This document shows positions 33,063-42,483 of a stretch of DNA of 64,000 nt, piece after piece. The notes under the pieces are model-generated. The model had not been told where the DNA came from, made no database searches, and was given only the letters and a program-made list of their open reading frames with translations. Numbering within the stretch: the stretch's first letter is position 1; every line of letters begins with the position of its first letter. Source of the stretch: Actinomycetota bacterium (GTDB lineage Bacteria; Actinomycetota; Acidimicrobiia; Acidimicrobiales; RAAP-2); assembly GCA_021324355.1 (NCBI GenBank), contig JAJPJD010000006.1, positions 85,424 to 149,423 of the forward strand, read 5' to 3'. The position numbers and the translations under genes are program-made.

Positions 33063-34388
33063 CTAGGCCCCGGGCGATCCCGGAGGTGGCGCCACCGGCT
33101 CAAGCCGGCTTGTCCCGTGGGTCGGGAAGCAGACCCAGATGTCCCGCCCCCGGTTGAAAACGACCTTGAACGTCTCGCCAACCGCTTCCACGAACGTCTC
33201 ACACGTCGGAGACGTGACCACAGTGTGGGCAATCTCCCAATTGATCGGTGTGATCAAACCTCCTCCGGTGAAGTTGGTGATGTGGTTGATCGCGTCGATG
33301 AGCTTCTTCTGCGTGGGAGCAGGGCCAGCCGCTCTGAGGCCATCAACGAAGAGCGCCGCGCTGAGCCACCCCTCCATCGCCACCTCGTTGTAGGTGTACG
33401 CAGGCTCGTAGCGGTTCATGACCTTGATGTACTGCTCGAGGCCGGGGAACTCGCCGGGAAACTGCGATGTAGCCTGGAACGGTACGTGCTGGAGCAAGAA
33501 GTAAGTGTTCTGCATGAGCGACGGGTACTTCCGCAGAGAGGAGAGGTCATAGCCGTCAAGCCAGACCTGCTTTACCCCGGTGAGGCCGTTCTGTTGGAGC
33601 TCCCGGGACAAGGTGAGATTCCCCGGCAGGTCCATGCAGCTCACGACGAAGTCGACGCCTGCCTGCTTCATGTGTACGACGTCCGAGCTAAGCGAGGTCC
33701 CGTAAGGAACCGCGAGGTCGGAATAGCCCACAGTGATCCCGTGAGACCGCAGCCCCTTCAAGGCGTCGGCGCACTCATCAGAGGACTGGGGGACGTTGTA
33801 GGCGATCACCGATGCGACACGAGCATGGAGCTGCTCGGCAAGGTACGGGAAAAACGGCTCGGTAGTCGCGTAGTCGAGGACAGACCCGTAGGCCGCGAAG
33901 AGGTTCTTGTAGGGGCTCCAGTCGTTCTGGGTAGCGAACCCGAAGGTCGGCGTGCCGGTCTGTACCAAGAACGGTTGGCCGGAGAAAAACGCTGTCGCCT
34001 CACCAACCACCGCGAAGACATGATCCTGCTGGATCAAGGTCCGAGTGACCGCGGCGTTGTTCACAGTGCCGTCGTCCAATGCATGGGTAAGAACGATCTT
34101 GCGCCCGTAGACGCCCCCGTGCGCGTCGACCATGTCAAGGTAGGCACGCACCCCTGGAACGATCGGCGCGAAGTCGGCTGCGAGGCCGCCCGAGAGGGTG
34201 GCAATCGCACCCACGCTGATCTCATGGGCCGACACGCCAGGCGCGTTCGATGTGCTGGTGCTTGCCGAGGTGGAGGCATTGGAACATCCAGCGAGGAGCA
34301 GGACGGTCACAGCACCCAGCACGGCGAGCGACACCGCGCCACCGCGATGTTGCAAGACCCTCGTCGCAGGCTCCCTTTGCTCGTCCAC
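33063..34388 (-). CDS. Extracellular binding lipoprotein of the ABC importer
   Basis: A leucine/isoleucine/valine-binding-type protein. The frame is open from TTG 34478, but that codon lies inside a 16-base dyad, so I start at GTG 34388, giving 441 residues with a signal peptide ending in a lipobox (VTVLLLAGC, Cys35 here). After a Ser/Thr linker come ISVGAIATLSGGLAADFAPI and GVRAYLDMVDAHGGVYGRKI, the usual ligand-binding start, and AFFSGQPFLVQTGTPTFG in the hinge. It captures the solute outside the membrane for the fused permease encoded 12 bases downstream. The ligand class (amino acid, amide, aromatic or short acid) is not determined. Confidence 0.88.
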   Translation of the reverse strand: MDEQREPATRVLQHRGGAVSLAVLGAVTVLLLAGCSNASTSASTSTSNAPGVSAHEISVGAIATLSGGLAADFAPIVPGVRAYLDMVDAHGGVYGRKIVLTHALDDGTVNNAAVTRTLIQQDHVFAVVGEATAFFSGQPFLVQTGTPTFGFATQNDWSPYKNLFAAYGSVLDYATTEPFFPYLAEQLHARVASVIAYNVPQSSDECADALKGLRSHGITVGYSDLAVPYGTSLSSDVVHMKQAGVDFVVSCMDLPGNLTLSRELQQNGLTGVKQVWLDGYDLSSLRKYPSLMQNTYFLLQHVPFQATSQFPGEFPGLEQYIKVMNRYEPAYTYNEVAMEGWLSAALFVDGLRAAGPAPTQKKLIDAINHITNFTGGGLITPINWEIAHTVVTSPTCETFVEAVGETFKVVFNRGRDIWVCFPTHGTSRLEPVAPPPGSPGA

Positions 34389-34470
34389 CGCAGCGGTGGG
34401 CTGGACCCAAGACTCAGTCGTCACTGTAGTGGCGTCGGCGATGGCCTCCTCTTGCGCGCGATCGACTGAG

Positions 34471-34486
34471 ACGTTCAAGCGAACGT
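34471..34486. promoter_or_regulatory. Dyad operator in front of the ABC operon
   Basis: ACGTTC at 34471-34476 and GAACGT at 34481-34486 form a 16-base inverted repeat with a 4-base spacer, extended by a neighbouring CGAACGTTCG palindrome (34480-34489). It lies 83 bases upstream of the proposed binding-protein start and just after the aldo/keto reductase gene. TetR-family sites often look like this. Confidence 0.55.
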
Positions 34487-34496
34487 TCGATTCGCC

Positions 34497-35354
34497 TCAG
34501 GCCGGCATCGGGAAGATCAACGGCTCGTCTCGAACTTCGGCCATCGCCCGGTGGCGTGCTGGCACGTCCATGGGCGAGAGCGAACTGGCGATTTCGACTG
34601 CTGCCGCCAGCAACGTGACGTCGCCGGGGGTGCAGAAGGCAGCCACGCCAGGGGTCGACAGCGCGAACTCGATTCCTCGCCGGAGTTCGCGCGGATCCAC
34701 GTACGGCTCGTACCACGTGCCGGCGGTTGGCTGCCGACCCTCCCAGGGTCGCGCTGCTCCGGCCTTGATGGCCATGACTCCCACGTCACGCCGGCGTGCC
34801 TCGGCGAGCAACGCCTCGGCATCGGCACGATAGGCGGGGTCGACCCAGAGGCGGGGGTTGATCGGGAACATGACCGTGTCAACGTCGTACCGTCGCAGGG
34901 CCTCGAGGTGCGCCGCCGGAGCCCCGAGCCCATGGCCGGTGACCCCGACGAACCGGCACAGCCCCTCCGCACGGGCCGCAAAGATCGCCTCGGCAGCCAG
35001 GGCTCGGCGGTCCAGCTCCTCCAGGTCGGTGACCGCGTGCAGCTGGTAGAGGTCGAAGCGGTCGCACCCGAGCAGGGAGAGCGACTCCTCCAGCTGCGCT
35101 CGGACCCCGTCGGGGTTCTTGCGGAGGGTCTTGCAGCCGACGAACAGGCGATCTCGAACCGGCGGGATCAGCGGACCGAGCAGCTCCTGGGCCCGCCCGT
35201 ACTGGGGCGCCACGTCCAGGTGGTTCACGCCCGCCTCCAGGGCCCTCTGGAAGGCCGTCTCCACCTCCTGGGGGTTCGAGCGGCTGAAGGCCGCGCCGCC
35301 CAGGATGGCCACCGACGACCAGTGCTCGGTCCGCCCGAGCCGCCGTTGTTCCAC
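34497..35354 (-). CDS. Aldo/keto reductase
   Basis: A 285-residue protein from GTG 35354 ([20 protein letters not shown] in the open frame). It has the AKR barrel features: the catalytic Asp-Tyr pair around [16 protein letters not shown], the Lys in [10 protein letters not shown], and the conserved His in [13 protein letters not shown]. The C-terminal part lacks a strongly typical NADPH signature and ends in [11 protein letters not shown]. It reduces an aldehyde or ketone with NAD(P)H, or is a sugar-type reductase. It is divergent from the aldehyde dehydrogenase gene with 129 bases between, so the two may work on the same carbonyl compound. Confidence 0.9.
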   Translation of the reverse strand: MEQRRLGRTEHWSSVAILGGAAFSRSNPQEVETAFQRALEAGVNHLDVAPQYGRAQELLGPLIPPVRDRLFVGCKTLRKNPDGVRAQLEESLSLLGCDRFDLYQLHAVTDLEELDRRALAAEAIFAARAEGLCRFVGVTGHGLGAPAAHLEALRRYDVDTVMFPINPRLWVDPAYRADAEALLAEARRRDVGVMAIKAGAARPWEGRQPTAGTWYEPYVDPRELRRGIEFALSTPGVAAFCTPGDVTLLAAAVEIASSLSPMDVPARHRAMAEVRDEPLIFPMPA

Positions 35355-35483
35355 GGTGCCGACCGTAGCGCTGGCGCCCGGGCCGGGCCGGGACCGGACC
35401 GGGTTCAGGGAGCTAGGGTCAGGGTGGAAGAAGTGCTTCCTCGCCACCGCCGGCCCCAGGCCGGCTGCTCCGGGAGGTCTGAC

Positions 35484-36902
35484 ATGGACGTTCGAGACAG
35501 GATCTACATCGACGGCGCCTGGGTGCCCTCGGCGGGACGGGGAACCCTCGAGGTGCTCGACTCGAACACCGAGGAGGTGATCGGCACCATCCCGGAAGGA
35601 ACGGCTGAGGACGTTGACAAGGCCGTTGCTGCCGCTGCCGCGGCATTCGGTGAGTGGTCGTCGATGTCGCACGAGGAACGCTCGAAGCTGCTGGCACGGG
35701 TCTCCGAAGGTCTGGCAGCCCGGACCGACGAGATCGCCGAGACGATCTCCAAAGAGGTTGGGATGCCCCTGTCCCTGTCGAAGATCGTCCAGGTTGGCCT
35801 GCCCACTGGCGTCTTCTCGGACATGGCCAAGCGCGTAACCGAATTCCAGTGGGAGCGGGAGCTCGGGAACTCATTGATCGTCCGCGAACCGGTAGGGGTC
35901 GTCGGCGCGATCACTCCGTGGAACTACCCCCTCTACCAGATCTCCCTGAAGGTGGCGCCGGCCCTGGCCGCTGGCTGCACAGTGGTCCTCAAGCCCAGCG
36001 AGATCGCACCGCTGAACGCCTTCGCGTTGGCGGAGATCCTCCACGATGTCGGCTTCCCGCCCGGGGTCTTCAACCTGGTGACTGGCGTGGGCAATGTGGT
36101 GGGTGAAGCAATCGCCCGGCATCCCAAGGTGGATATGGTCTCCTTCACCGGGTCCACCCGGGCCGGCAAGCGCGTCATGACCCTTGCCGCCGAGACCGTG
36201 AAGAAAGTCGCGCTAGAGCTCGGCGGGAAGTCGGCCAACATCATCCTCGAGGATGCCGATCTCGATGCCGCAATCCCGGCCGGGATGTTCGCCTGTTATA
36301 TCAACTCGGGACAGACCTGCTCGGCTTTGACCCGCATGATCGTGCCGCGTTCCCGGCTGGCCGAGGTCGAGGAGAAGGCGAAGGCCGCCGCAGAAGGGTT
36401 CGTTCCCGGAAGCTCTCTCGACCCGGGAACCACCCTCGGGCCACTCGCTTCGGCGGTCCAACGGGATCGGGTCCGTGGGTACATCGAGAAGGGGCTGAGC
36501 GAAGGCGCCAAGCTGGTCACCGGTGGCACCGAGCCCCCCGAGGGCCTCGAGAAGGGCTACTTCGTCCGTCCGACCGTGTTCTCCGACGTGACTCCGGACA
36601 TGACGATCGCTCAGGAGGAGATCTTCGGTCCGGTCCTCGCGATCCTCCCTTACGACACCGAAGAGGAAGCCATCGCGATCGCCAACAACTCGATCTATGG
36701 GCTCTCGGGAGGGGTGTGGAGCCGGGACAAGGCCCATGCCGAACAGGTTGCACGGCGCATTCGCACCGGCCAAGTCGATATCAACGGAGGGGCCTTCAAC
36801 CCCGCGGCGCCGTTCGGAGGCTACAAGCAGTCCGGGATCGGCCGTGAGCGGGGCGAGTTCGGCTTCGAGGAATTCTTGGAGGTCAAGTCTCTCCAGCGCT
36901 GA
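35484..36902 (+). CDS. NAD(P)-dependent aldehyde dehydrogenase
   Basis: A 472-residue enzyme from ATG 35484 with GGGAGG eight bases ahead. Key motifs are [32 protein letters not shown] (cofactor-binding), [18 protein letters not shown] (general-base Glu), [16 protein letters not shown] with the catalytic Cys, and [13 protein letters not shown]. It oxidises an aldehyde to the acid. The family's usual size is 470-500, so it is full length. The end ([14 protein letters not shown]) is the oligomerisation tail. It is divergent from the aldo/keto reductase and is followed 33 bases later by tRNA-Lys. Confidence 0.95.
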   Translation: MDVRDRIYIDGAWVPSAGRGTLEVLDSNTEEVIGTIPEGTAEDVDKAVAAAAAAFGEWSSMSHEERSKLLARVSEGLAARTDEIAETISKEVGMPLSLSKIVQVGLPTGVFSDMAKRVTEFQWERELGNSLIVREPVGVVGAITPWNYPLYQISLKVAPALAAGCTVVLKPSEIAPLNAFALAEILHDVGFPPGVFNLVTGVGNVVGEAIARHPKVDMVSFTGSTRAGKRVMTLAAETVKKVALELGGKSANIILEDADLDAAIPAGMFACYINSGQTCSALTRMIVPRSRLAEVEEKAKAAAEGFVPGSSLDPGTTLGPLASAVQRDRVRGYIEKGLSEGAKLVTGGTEPPEGLEKGYFVRPTVFSDVTPDMTIAQEEIFGPVLAILPYDTEEEAIAIANNSIYGLSGGVWSRDKAHAEQVARRIRTGQVDINGGAFNPAAPFGGYKQSGIGRERGEFGFEEFLEVKSLQR

Positions 36903-36935
36903 TCGCGAGCCGAGAGCGGTGGCGTACACTGAGGC

Positions 36936-37007
36936 GCGCCTCTAGCTCAACGGCAGAGCAACGGACTCTTAATCCGCAGGTTGGGGGTTCGAATCCCCCG
37001 GGGCGCA
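36936..37007 (+). tRNA. tRNA-Lys (anticodon CTT)
   Basis: Acceptor GCGCCTC (36936-36942) pairs with GGGGCGC (37000-37006). The D-arm is GCTCAACGGCAGAGC, the anticodon loop CTCTTAA gives CTT, and the T-arm is GGGGG-TTCGAAT-CCCCC. Discriminator is A at 37007; CCA is not encoded. Confidence 0.93.
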
Positions 37008-37081
37008 CGGCGCGTCGCTGGTCGGCGGTCGAGTCCGGCCCAGAGGGCCGCCTGCGCCCTCGCTACCGGCGACGATCTCGC

Positions 37082-37651
37082 ATGTGGCACCCGGCCATCG
37101 TCACCCTTGCAAGCTCGCTGCTGGTCTCGGCCTGCAGCACCGGCCAGCACGGCTCAAGCCTCCCGACGACGCCATCGAGCCCGACGACCCAGCCGTCGTC
37201 GACCACCACGCTTCCACCGCCGACGACCCAGCCGTCCAACTGCGCGACGGCCCAGCTCAGCGTGGCCACTGGCATGCGCTCGGGCGCAGCTGGAACCATC
37301 GGGCTGGTCATCATCTTCACCAACACCTCCACGGCCACATGCACCTTCTTTGGGTTCCCGGGCGTCGCCGGACTTGACGCGGTCGGCAACCAGGTCGCCC
37401 AGGCCTCGCGGGTGGCAAGTCCCGGATTGCCACCGAGACTGCTGCTCACCCCCGGAGCGACGGCTTCGGCCATGGTGCTGGCCTCTGACGTCCCGGAGGG
37501 CACGGCCGAGACCTGCAGCACTTACACCGCCCTCCTGGTGACCCCACCAAACGCGTACCAGTCGGTTCGGGTCGACGCCTCGATGCCGGCATGCGGTGGC
37601 CTCCGGGTTGGTCCCGTCTACAGCGGGACGACGGGCCAGCCAACCACCTGA
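37082..37651 (+). CDS. Secreted lipoprotein of DUF4232 type
   Basis: A 189-residue protein. The signal peptide is short and ends in the lipobox LVSAC (Cys18). A low-complexity Ser/Thr/Pro linker follows, then a beta-rich domain with CATAQLSVATGMRSGAAGTI, FTNTSTATCTFFGFPGVAGL and a final PACGGLRVGPVY. The spacing of the Cys and the FTNTS segment match DUF4232 proteins, which are small exported actinobacterial proteins of unknown function. The four Cys of the domain probably form disulphides. It stands alone after tRNA-Lys. Confidence 0.82.
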   Translation: MWHPAIVTLASSLLVSACSTGQHGSSLPTTPSSPTTQPSSTTTLPPPTTQPSNCATAQLSVATGMRSGAAGTIGLVIIFTNTSTATCTFFGFPGVAGLDAVGNQVAQASRVASPGLPPRLLLTPGATASAMVLASDVPEGTAETCSTYTALLVTPPNAYQSVRVDASMPACGGLRVGPVYSGTTGQPTT

Positions 37652-37700
37652 ACCGCTGACGCCAGGCTCCTCATCGCCAGGAAGGTGCCAGACTGGCCTC

Positions 37701-38276
37701 ATGGGCTCCACCTACCCCCAGATCGATGACCGCCTCGCACGGTTCATCGAACGGCAGCCGGTCTTCTTCGTTGCGACCGCTCCGCTCAGCGCTGAGGGGC
37801 ACGTCAACTGCTCCCCCAAGGGCAACGACGGCACCCTCGCCGTCCTCGACCCCCACCGGGTCGCATACCTCGACCTGACCGGGAGCGGAATCGAGACCGT
37901 CGCTCATCTGCGAGAGAACGGAAGGATCGTGCTCATGTTCTGCGCCTTCACCGGGCCTCCCCGCATCGTCCGTCTCCACGGTCGAGGCGAGGTGGTCAGC
38001 CTGGATGACCCACGGTTTCCCGCGCTCGCTCAGCGCTTCGCTCCCAACAAGGGCGCTCGGGCTGTGATCACCGTGCAGGTGGATCGGATCTCAGACTCTT
38101 GCGGATATGGAGTCCCGCTGATGACCTTCGAGCGCCACCGAGACAACCTCGACCACTGGGTCGAGACCAAGGGTGGCCCGGCTGGCCTCGCCGCGTACCG
38201 GCGCGACAAGAACGCCGTCAGCATCGATGGCCTCCCGGGGCATCTCGAGGGGGACCGAGGGGGCAGCGCCCCGTAG
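37701..38276 (+). CDS. Pyridoxamine 5'-phosphate oxidase family (flavin split-barrel) protein
   Basis: A 191-residue protein from ATG 37701. FFVATAPLSAEGHVNCSPKG is the family's first strand pair and phosphate-contact segment, and GRIVLMFCAFTGPPRIVRLH the second. The C-terminal DSCGYGVPLMTFERHRDNLD belongs to the subgroup of PPOX-like proteins annotated as pyridoxamine 5'-phosphate oxidase family that bind FMN, F420 or haem-type ligands. The role in the cell is unknown. The next 498 bases hold no supported gene. Confidence 0.88.
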   Translation: MGSTYPQIDDRLARFIERQPVFFVATAPLSAEGHVNCSPKGNDGTLAVLDPHRVAYLDLTGSGIETVAHLRENGRIVLMFCAFTGPPRIVRLHGRGEVVSLDDPRFPALAQRFAPNKGARAVITVQVDRISDSCGYGVPLMTFERHRDNLDHWVETKGGPAGLAAYRRDKNAVSIDGLPGHLEGDRGGSAP

Positions 38277-38774
38277 TCGGGACTGGCATCGCCGATCCAG
38301 GTGCCCGGCTCAGCCCAAATCCAGCCTGCCGGCACAATGCACACAGGTTCCGCCCGAGCTCTGTCCGAGCGAGCGGAGCGCCACGACGATGCGCAACTCG
38401 GCGCGCGCCTTCCCTGGCAGCTGGGCGGTGGGCACATCCTCGAGCGAGCGGTTCACGTCCTTCCACGGTCGCCTCGGGCCCACCCGGGCCGCTCTCGACC
38501 TGGTATCGGCGACCCCAACGCGGATCGGCTCGATCGGGGTGCCGCGGGAGCCGATGCGGCCGTGGTCGACACCCGAACCAACCCCACGCGTAGGAGCCCC
38601 GGGTCGCCCGACCATGAGGGCGACTCCCATCCCCGAAGATCAGATCAGCACGGCAGTGGCCGTGACCAGTGCTGCCAGCCGAAACGCGGCTGGGCGCCAC
38701 GCCCAGCATTGGCCCTCGTCCTCGGGGTCGCCAAGCTCTTGCCTCGATTTGCTCCCACCGGCGAAGCTAGACCC
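38277..38774. other. Gene-poor stretch
   Basis: About 498 bases between the split-barrel gene and the MpaB-like gene. Several frames are open on both strands, but none has a family motif; one minus-strand frame (38310-38630) ends with a single CVHC pair. I see no tRNA, repeat or clear hairpin. Confidence 0.4.
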
Positions 38775-39716
38775 ATGGACGCCGCAACCCCCGACCAGGG
38801 CGGCCCCGACCCACTCGAGTGGGTCCTTCGGACCGGAGCGAGCCTGACCACGGCTCCGTTGCGAATGCTCACCAGCGTGGCGTCGCCCCTCCGTGAGGAT
38901 CTCGGCCGAAGCGTCCGCCACTCCTTCGGGCTGTCAGTCGCACCGCCCCGGCCGCACGTCATGGATCCCGAGAGCGCTTACGTGCATCCCGACAGCGTGG
39001 TGCGGGCCGTTCACCGTGACCTTGGGCCGATGATGATTGGTGGCTGGGCCGCGCTCATGCTCCAAGCACTCCATCCCCTGGCCATGGCCGGGGTCGCCGA
39101 TCACTCCTCGTACGAAGAGGACCCCATTGGTCGTCTCCGCAGGACCGCGCATTTCGTCGCGGTGACCACGTTCGGCACGACCAGTGAAGCTCGAGCTGCG
39201 ATCCGCCACGTCCAAGCGGTCCATCGGCGAGTGCACGGCGTGGCGCCGGATGGACGGCCATACTCGGCTGACGACCCCGAGCTGCTCACCTGGGTCCATG
39301 CAGCCGAGATGTACTGCTTCTTGGAGTCGACCCAGCGCTTCGGCGCCCGCAGACTGACTCCCGAGGAGTGCGACGCCTACTATCGGGAGACGGCTCCAGT
39401 CGCCCTCGAGCTCGGCGCCACCTGGGTCCCGACATCGGTCCAGGAGATGGAGTCGTACCTGCTGCGCATGCAGCCCGAGCTCTATGCGGGTCCTCAGGCA
39501 AAGGTGGCACGCGACTTCCTGTTGCGTGGTGTCGCCCGCAAGCCCGAGGACCGGGCCGTGTACTCGCTCATCGCAGCCGCTGGAACCACCATCCTCCCTC
39601 GATGGGCCAGGGCCCGGTACGGGATCCCCCGGACCACCTTGCTCGACGTCGCGGTTACAGCACCGGCCCGGCTCTTTTGTGCTTGCGTTCGATGGGCCGT
39701 CCCGCCTCGGCAGTGA
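38775..39716 (+). CDS. MpaB/DUF2236-type haem-dependent oxygenase-like protein
   Basis: A 313-residue protein from ATG 38775. It carries the DUF2236 signature: RLRRTAHFVAVTTFGTTSEA, then HRRVHGVAPDGRPYSADDPE and LLTWVHAAEMYCFLES. Family members include the rubber oxygenase Lcp and MpaB, which bind haem b through a His near the end of the long central helix; the segment VHAAEM is the probable site. The natural substrate is unknown and may be a lipid or polyisoprenoid. The reading frame is also open upstream but without conserved content. Confidence 0.85.
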   Translation: MDAATPDQGGPDPLEWVLRTGASLTTAPLRMLTSVASPLREDLGRSVRHSFGLSVAPPRPHVMDPESAYVHPDSVVRAVHRDLGPMMIGGWAALMLQALHPLAMAGVADHSSYEEDPIGRLRRTAHFVAVTTFGTTSEARAAIRHVQAVHRRVHGVAPDGRPYSADDPELLTWVHAAEMYCFLESTQRFGARRLTPEECDAYYRETAPVALELGATWVPTSVQEMESYLLRMQPELYAGPQAKVARDFLLRGVARKPEDRAVYSLIAAAGTTILPRWARARYGIPRTTLLDVAVTAPARLFCACVRWAVPPRQ

Positions 39717-39721
39717 CCGGG

Positions 39722-40462
39722 TCAGCGAACCAGCCTGAAACCTCCGTCGAGCACAAGCACCTCGCCGGTCAGGTAGGGAGACTCGGCCAGGAATAGGACC
39801 ACATCGGCCACATCGTCGGCGGTCGCAGCTCGGCGCATTGGCGCCACCTGGGCATACTGCTCGAAGCTCCCTTCCCAGTTCTCGGTGCGCGGCGTGTCGA
39901 CCAGCACAGGCGCGACCGCGTTCACCCGCACGTCGGGACCGAGCACTCGGGCCACCAGCTCTGTCATGTGGTTCGTTGCCGCCTTCGACGTCGCGTATGG
40001 AAGGGAGCTGCCGGTCTGGCGGATCCCCGCGATCGAGGTGATGTTGACCACTGATCCCTTGGTCTGTGCCAACGCCTGTGCAGCAGCCACCGTGAGCGCC
40101 CACACACCGAAAACATTGACCGCGAAGACCTCCCGCCAGACCTCGAGCGTCGCGTCCTTCAGGTTTTGGTGCGGAATCACCGGTCCCGTGCCAGCGTTGT
40201 TCACTAGGACGTCCAAGCGCCCCCAACGCTCCAATGCACGCTCGACCAGCATCGAGCACTGGTCCTCGTCGCCCACGTCGGCCTGGACATAGATGGCGTC
40301 GGGCAGGGAGGCGGCTACGGCCTGGCCGGCTTCGACCGAGCGCGACGAGTTGACCAAGACCGACGCGCCGCGCTCGCCAAACCGCCGCGCCACCGCTGCT
40401 CCAATACCGCTCGACGAGCCGGTGACCAGCACCACCCGTCCGTCCCACGACCGTTCGCTCAT
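39722..40462 (-). CDS. Short-chain dehydrogenase/reductase
   Basis: A 246-residue classical SDR from ATG 40462. It shows the cofactor motif VTGSSSGIGAAVARRFGERG, the NNAG motif at VNNAGTGP, catalytic Ser in NITSIAGIRQTGSS, and the YxxxK pair in PYATSKAATNHM. The end carries the FRLVR tail with EVLVLDGG. It reduces or oxidises a hydroxyl/keto group with NAD(P)H. It overlaps the aldose epimerase gene by 4 bases on the same strand, so the two are transcribed together; sugars are possible substrates. Confidence 0.93.
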   Translation of the reverse strand: MSERSWDGRVVLVTGSSSGIGAAVARRFGERGASVLVNSSRSVEAGQAVAASLPDAIYVQADVGDEDQCSMLVERALERWGRLDVLVNNAGTGPVIPHQNLKDATLEVWREVFAVNVFGVWALTVAAAQALAQTKGSVVNITSIAGIRQTGSSLPYATSKAATNHMTELVARVLGPDVRVNAVAPVLVDTPRTENWEGSFEQYAQVAPMRRAATADDVADVVLFLAESPYLTGEVLVLDGGFRLVR

Positions 40463-41430
40463 CGCGCCACCATCCCCCATGCTCCTTCCCAGCGCTGCCC
40501 TGGCTCGAGGATGATCAGCCCCCGCCCCGAGCGCAACGCGTCCGGTGGGCAGGTCATCGGCTCGATCGCCACCGCACGGCGCCGCTCCTGCGGGGCCAAC
40601 GTGTCCCCGGTGTAACACATGAGATAGCCGAAGCCTTCGTCCATCCACAACCGGGTCGACGCCGCACCAGCGGGATCACTCAACTCGGCCCATGCCAGGC
40701 GATCGCGCCCGCGCCCGAGGCCGGTGAACGCGGTGTCCAGCTGGGTCGGTCCGATCGGGCGGCGTCGGGTGAAGTCGAGCTCGGTCCCCTGGACCCCTCG
40801 GACTTCCCCGGTGGGCAAGCCCCGTTCGTCGAGCACGAGTCGCTCGTGCGCGGGCAGCTCGAGGAAGGCGAGGTCCAGCGGCTCCACCGCTGGCTGAAGG
40901 TAGGGGTGGAACCCAAGCCCGAACGGGAGGGTCTCCCGACCCACGTTGGACGCGGTACTGGTCACCGTCAGGCCGTCACGGCCCAGGCGGTACTCGACAC
41001 GCAGCTCCAGGCTGAACGGGTAACCCGGGGTCGGGAACAGCCGGCAGCGGGCCGCCACCAGGTTCTGGGCCTTCGCCTCGAGGCGCCAGGGTAGCCAGCG
41101 GACCAGGCCGTGGATCGCGTTGCTCCGCTCGGGCTCGTCGAGGGCTGCTCGGCCCTCTACTTGGCCGAAGCGGTAGCGCCCGTCGCCAAGGCGGTTGGGC
41201 CACGGAGCGAGGACCTGGCCTCGCCCGCCCTTGGCCCACTCGTCCTCGCCGAACCCCCACACGACCGGCCGGCCATCCAGCGAGTACCTGCGCAGGGTCG
41301 CGCCAACTTCGGTCACCACCGCTCGCTGGGCCCCGTGGGCGATCTCCCACTGGGCACCGGTCGACCAGCTCTCAGAGGGGCGCGGCCTGTGGCTGCCTTC
41401 GGCCTGGCGTCGGGTCGAGGGAGGGGGCAT
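40459..41430 (-). CDS. Aldose 1-epimerase (galactose mutarotase-like)
   Basis: A 323-residue beta-supersandwich protein from ATG 41430 (MPPPSTRRQAEGSHRP). The conserved features are VLAPWPNRLGDGRYRF, the substrate-binding His in HGLVRWLPW, FGLGFHPYLQP with the second His, and a C-terminal Glu in RRAVAIEPMTCPPDAL. These match the actinobacterial aldose 1-epimerase group. It interconverts alpha and beta anomers of hexoses. A 4-base overlap joins it to the SDR; it is divergent from surE, 55 bases away. Confidence 0.9.
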   Translation of the reverse strand: MPPPSTRRQAEGSHRPRPSESWSTGAQWEIAHGAQRAVVTEVGATLRRYSLDGRPVVWGFGEDEWAKGGRGQVLAPWPNRLGDGRYRFGQVEGRAALDEPERSNAIHGLVRWLPWRLEAKAQNLVAARCRLFPTPGYPFSLELRVEYRLGRDGLTVTSTASNVGRETLPFGLGFHPYLQPAVEPLDLAFLELPAHERLVLDERGLPTGEVRGVQGTELDFTRRRPIGPTQLDTAFTGLGRGRDRLAWAELSDPAGAASTRLWMDEGFGYLMCYTGDTLAPQERRRAVAIEPMTCPPDALRSGRGLIILEPGQRWEGAWGMVAR

Positions 41431-41485
41431 GGAGGAATAGCGCCGCTCAGGGTCCCCGGAGCGACCGCGGTATCGTAGTTCCCGA

Positions 41486-42307
41486 GTGCGTGTCCTGGTC
41501 ACCAATGACGACGGGGTGTACGCACCAGGGCTCGCAGCACTTGTCCGTGCGCTCGGATCCTGGGCCCAGCAGACCGAGAACGAGGTCGTCGTCGCAGCCC
41601 CCCTCGAAAACCACTCGGGCGTCTCGGCCGGGGTGGGGATCTACTACGAGCGCGACGAGATCGGATTCCGACTGGTCCGGATCGAGGGCGCTGAGCGCGT
41701 GCCGGTCTTCGGGCTCGACACGACACCCGCCTTTGCCGTGATCCTCGCCTCGCTCGGAGCCTTCGGCCCTCAGCCCGACGTCGTCGTCTCCGGGATCAAT
41801 CTCGGAGCCAATACCGGGCGTTCGGTCCTCCACTCAGGAACGGTGGGTGCCGCCCTGACCGCAGCGCAGTACGGGTACCCCGCACTGGCCGTCTCGATGC
41901 GCTCCTCGCCCGAGCACCGATGGGAGACCCCCGCCCGGATCACCCCGGCGATCCTTCCGGTGCTGGGATCGGCTCCGTCCCCGACGGTTCTCAGCCTGAA
42001 CGTGCCGTCGGTGCCGCTGAGCCAACTCCGAGGCGTCGTCGAAGGCAGCCCCTCCAAGGCAGGCCTGGTCCATAGCGCCAGTGTCGAGATGATCGATGGC
42101 TGGACGGGCAGGATCAAGCTGACGCTGGGCACCTTCCCCTTACCGGCCGCGGCGGTGACCGGCGGCGGAGCCGACGACGTACGCCTGCTCGGAGACGGCT
42201 ATGCGACGCTCACCGCGCTCCGCGGCGTCGGCGAGGACCACGATGCGATGAGCCGCTCGGTCCTGAAGGCGGCGGTGGGCGCAGCCCGTTCTGCCCTCAC
42301 GCACTGA
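41486..42307 (+). CDS. surE: SurE 5'/3'-nucleotidase
   Basis: A 273-residue protein from GTG 41486. The start VLVTNDDGVYAPGLAALVRA is the SurE metal-binding motif, followed by VVAAPLENHSGVSAGV (with the conserved Asn and Ser) and VVSGINLGANTGRSVLHSGT. The family dephosphorylates nucleoside 5'- and 3'-monophosphates with a divalent metal and is linked to stationary-phase survival. Length is normal (usual 250-270). The last Ser/Ala-rich helix is typical. It is divergent from the epimerase and precedes the beta-helix gene on the same strand. Confidence 0.93.
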   Translation: MRVLVTNDDGVYAPGLAALVRALGSWAQQTENEVVVAAPLENHSGVSAGVGIYYERDEIGFRLVRIEGAERVPVFGLDTTPAFAVILASLGAFGPQPDVVVSGINLGANTGRSVLHSGTVGAALTAAQYGYPALAVSMRSSPEHRWETPARITPAILPVLGSAPSPTVLSLNVPSVPLSQLRGVVEGSPSKAGLVHSASVEMIDGWTGRIKLTLGTFPLPAAAVTGGGADDVRLLGDGYATLTALRGVGEDHDAMSRSVLKAAVGAARSALTH

Positions 42308-42483
42308 GCCACTGCACGCTGGCTACCAGTTCGTCCTGGTCCACTAACGATGCGCCACGCGCCTCGTGTGCCCCGAGCACCAGTGCTTTGCCCACCGTAG
42401 CGTTCCTCGCCATGATGGAGCCCGATCGTGCACCGGTGGATGGGACCGGGCGGCCCATCCTGTAAGCCAGGAGGTCCTCCGAA
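42308..42483 (+). promoter_or_regulatory. Leader of the beta-helix surface protein gene
   Basis: 176 bases between surE and the next gene. A good ribosome-binding site AGGAGG lies at about 42470-42475, eight bases before GTG 42484. I looked for a cyclic-dinucleotide riboswitch because the product is cell-wall related and saw no conserved core. Confidence 0.35.

Noticed and set aside
32241..34469. 742-codon plus-strand frame across the permease and binding-protein genes
   Set aside because: Overlaps two conserved genes and has no domain signals.
36934..37007. tRNA-Lys starting two bases earlier (acceptor GCGCGCC)
   Set aside because: That acceptor would contain a G-G mismatch; starting at 36936 gives full pairing and the standard TA before the D-arm.
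38640..38921. 93-codon minus-strand frame overlapping the MpaB-like gene start
   Set aside because: No motif, ends in a hydrophobic run with no signal-peptide logic, and overlaps a better supported gene.
42308..42483. Cyclic-dinucleotide riboswitch before the wall-binding protein gene
   Set aside because: Some short G-rich words recall riboswitch cores, but the conserved motif order and paired elements are not there.
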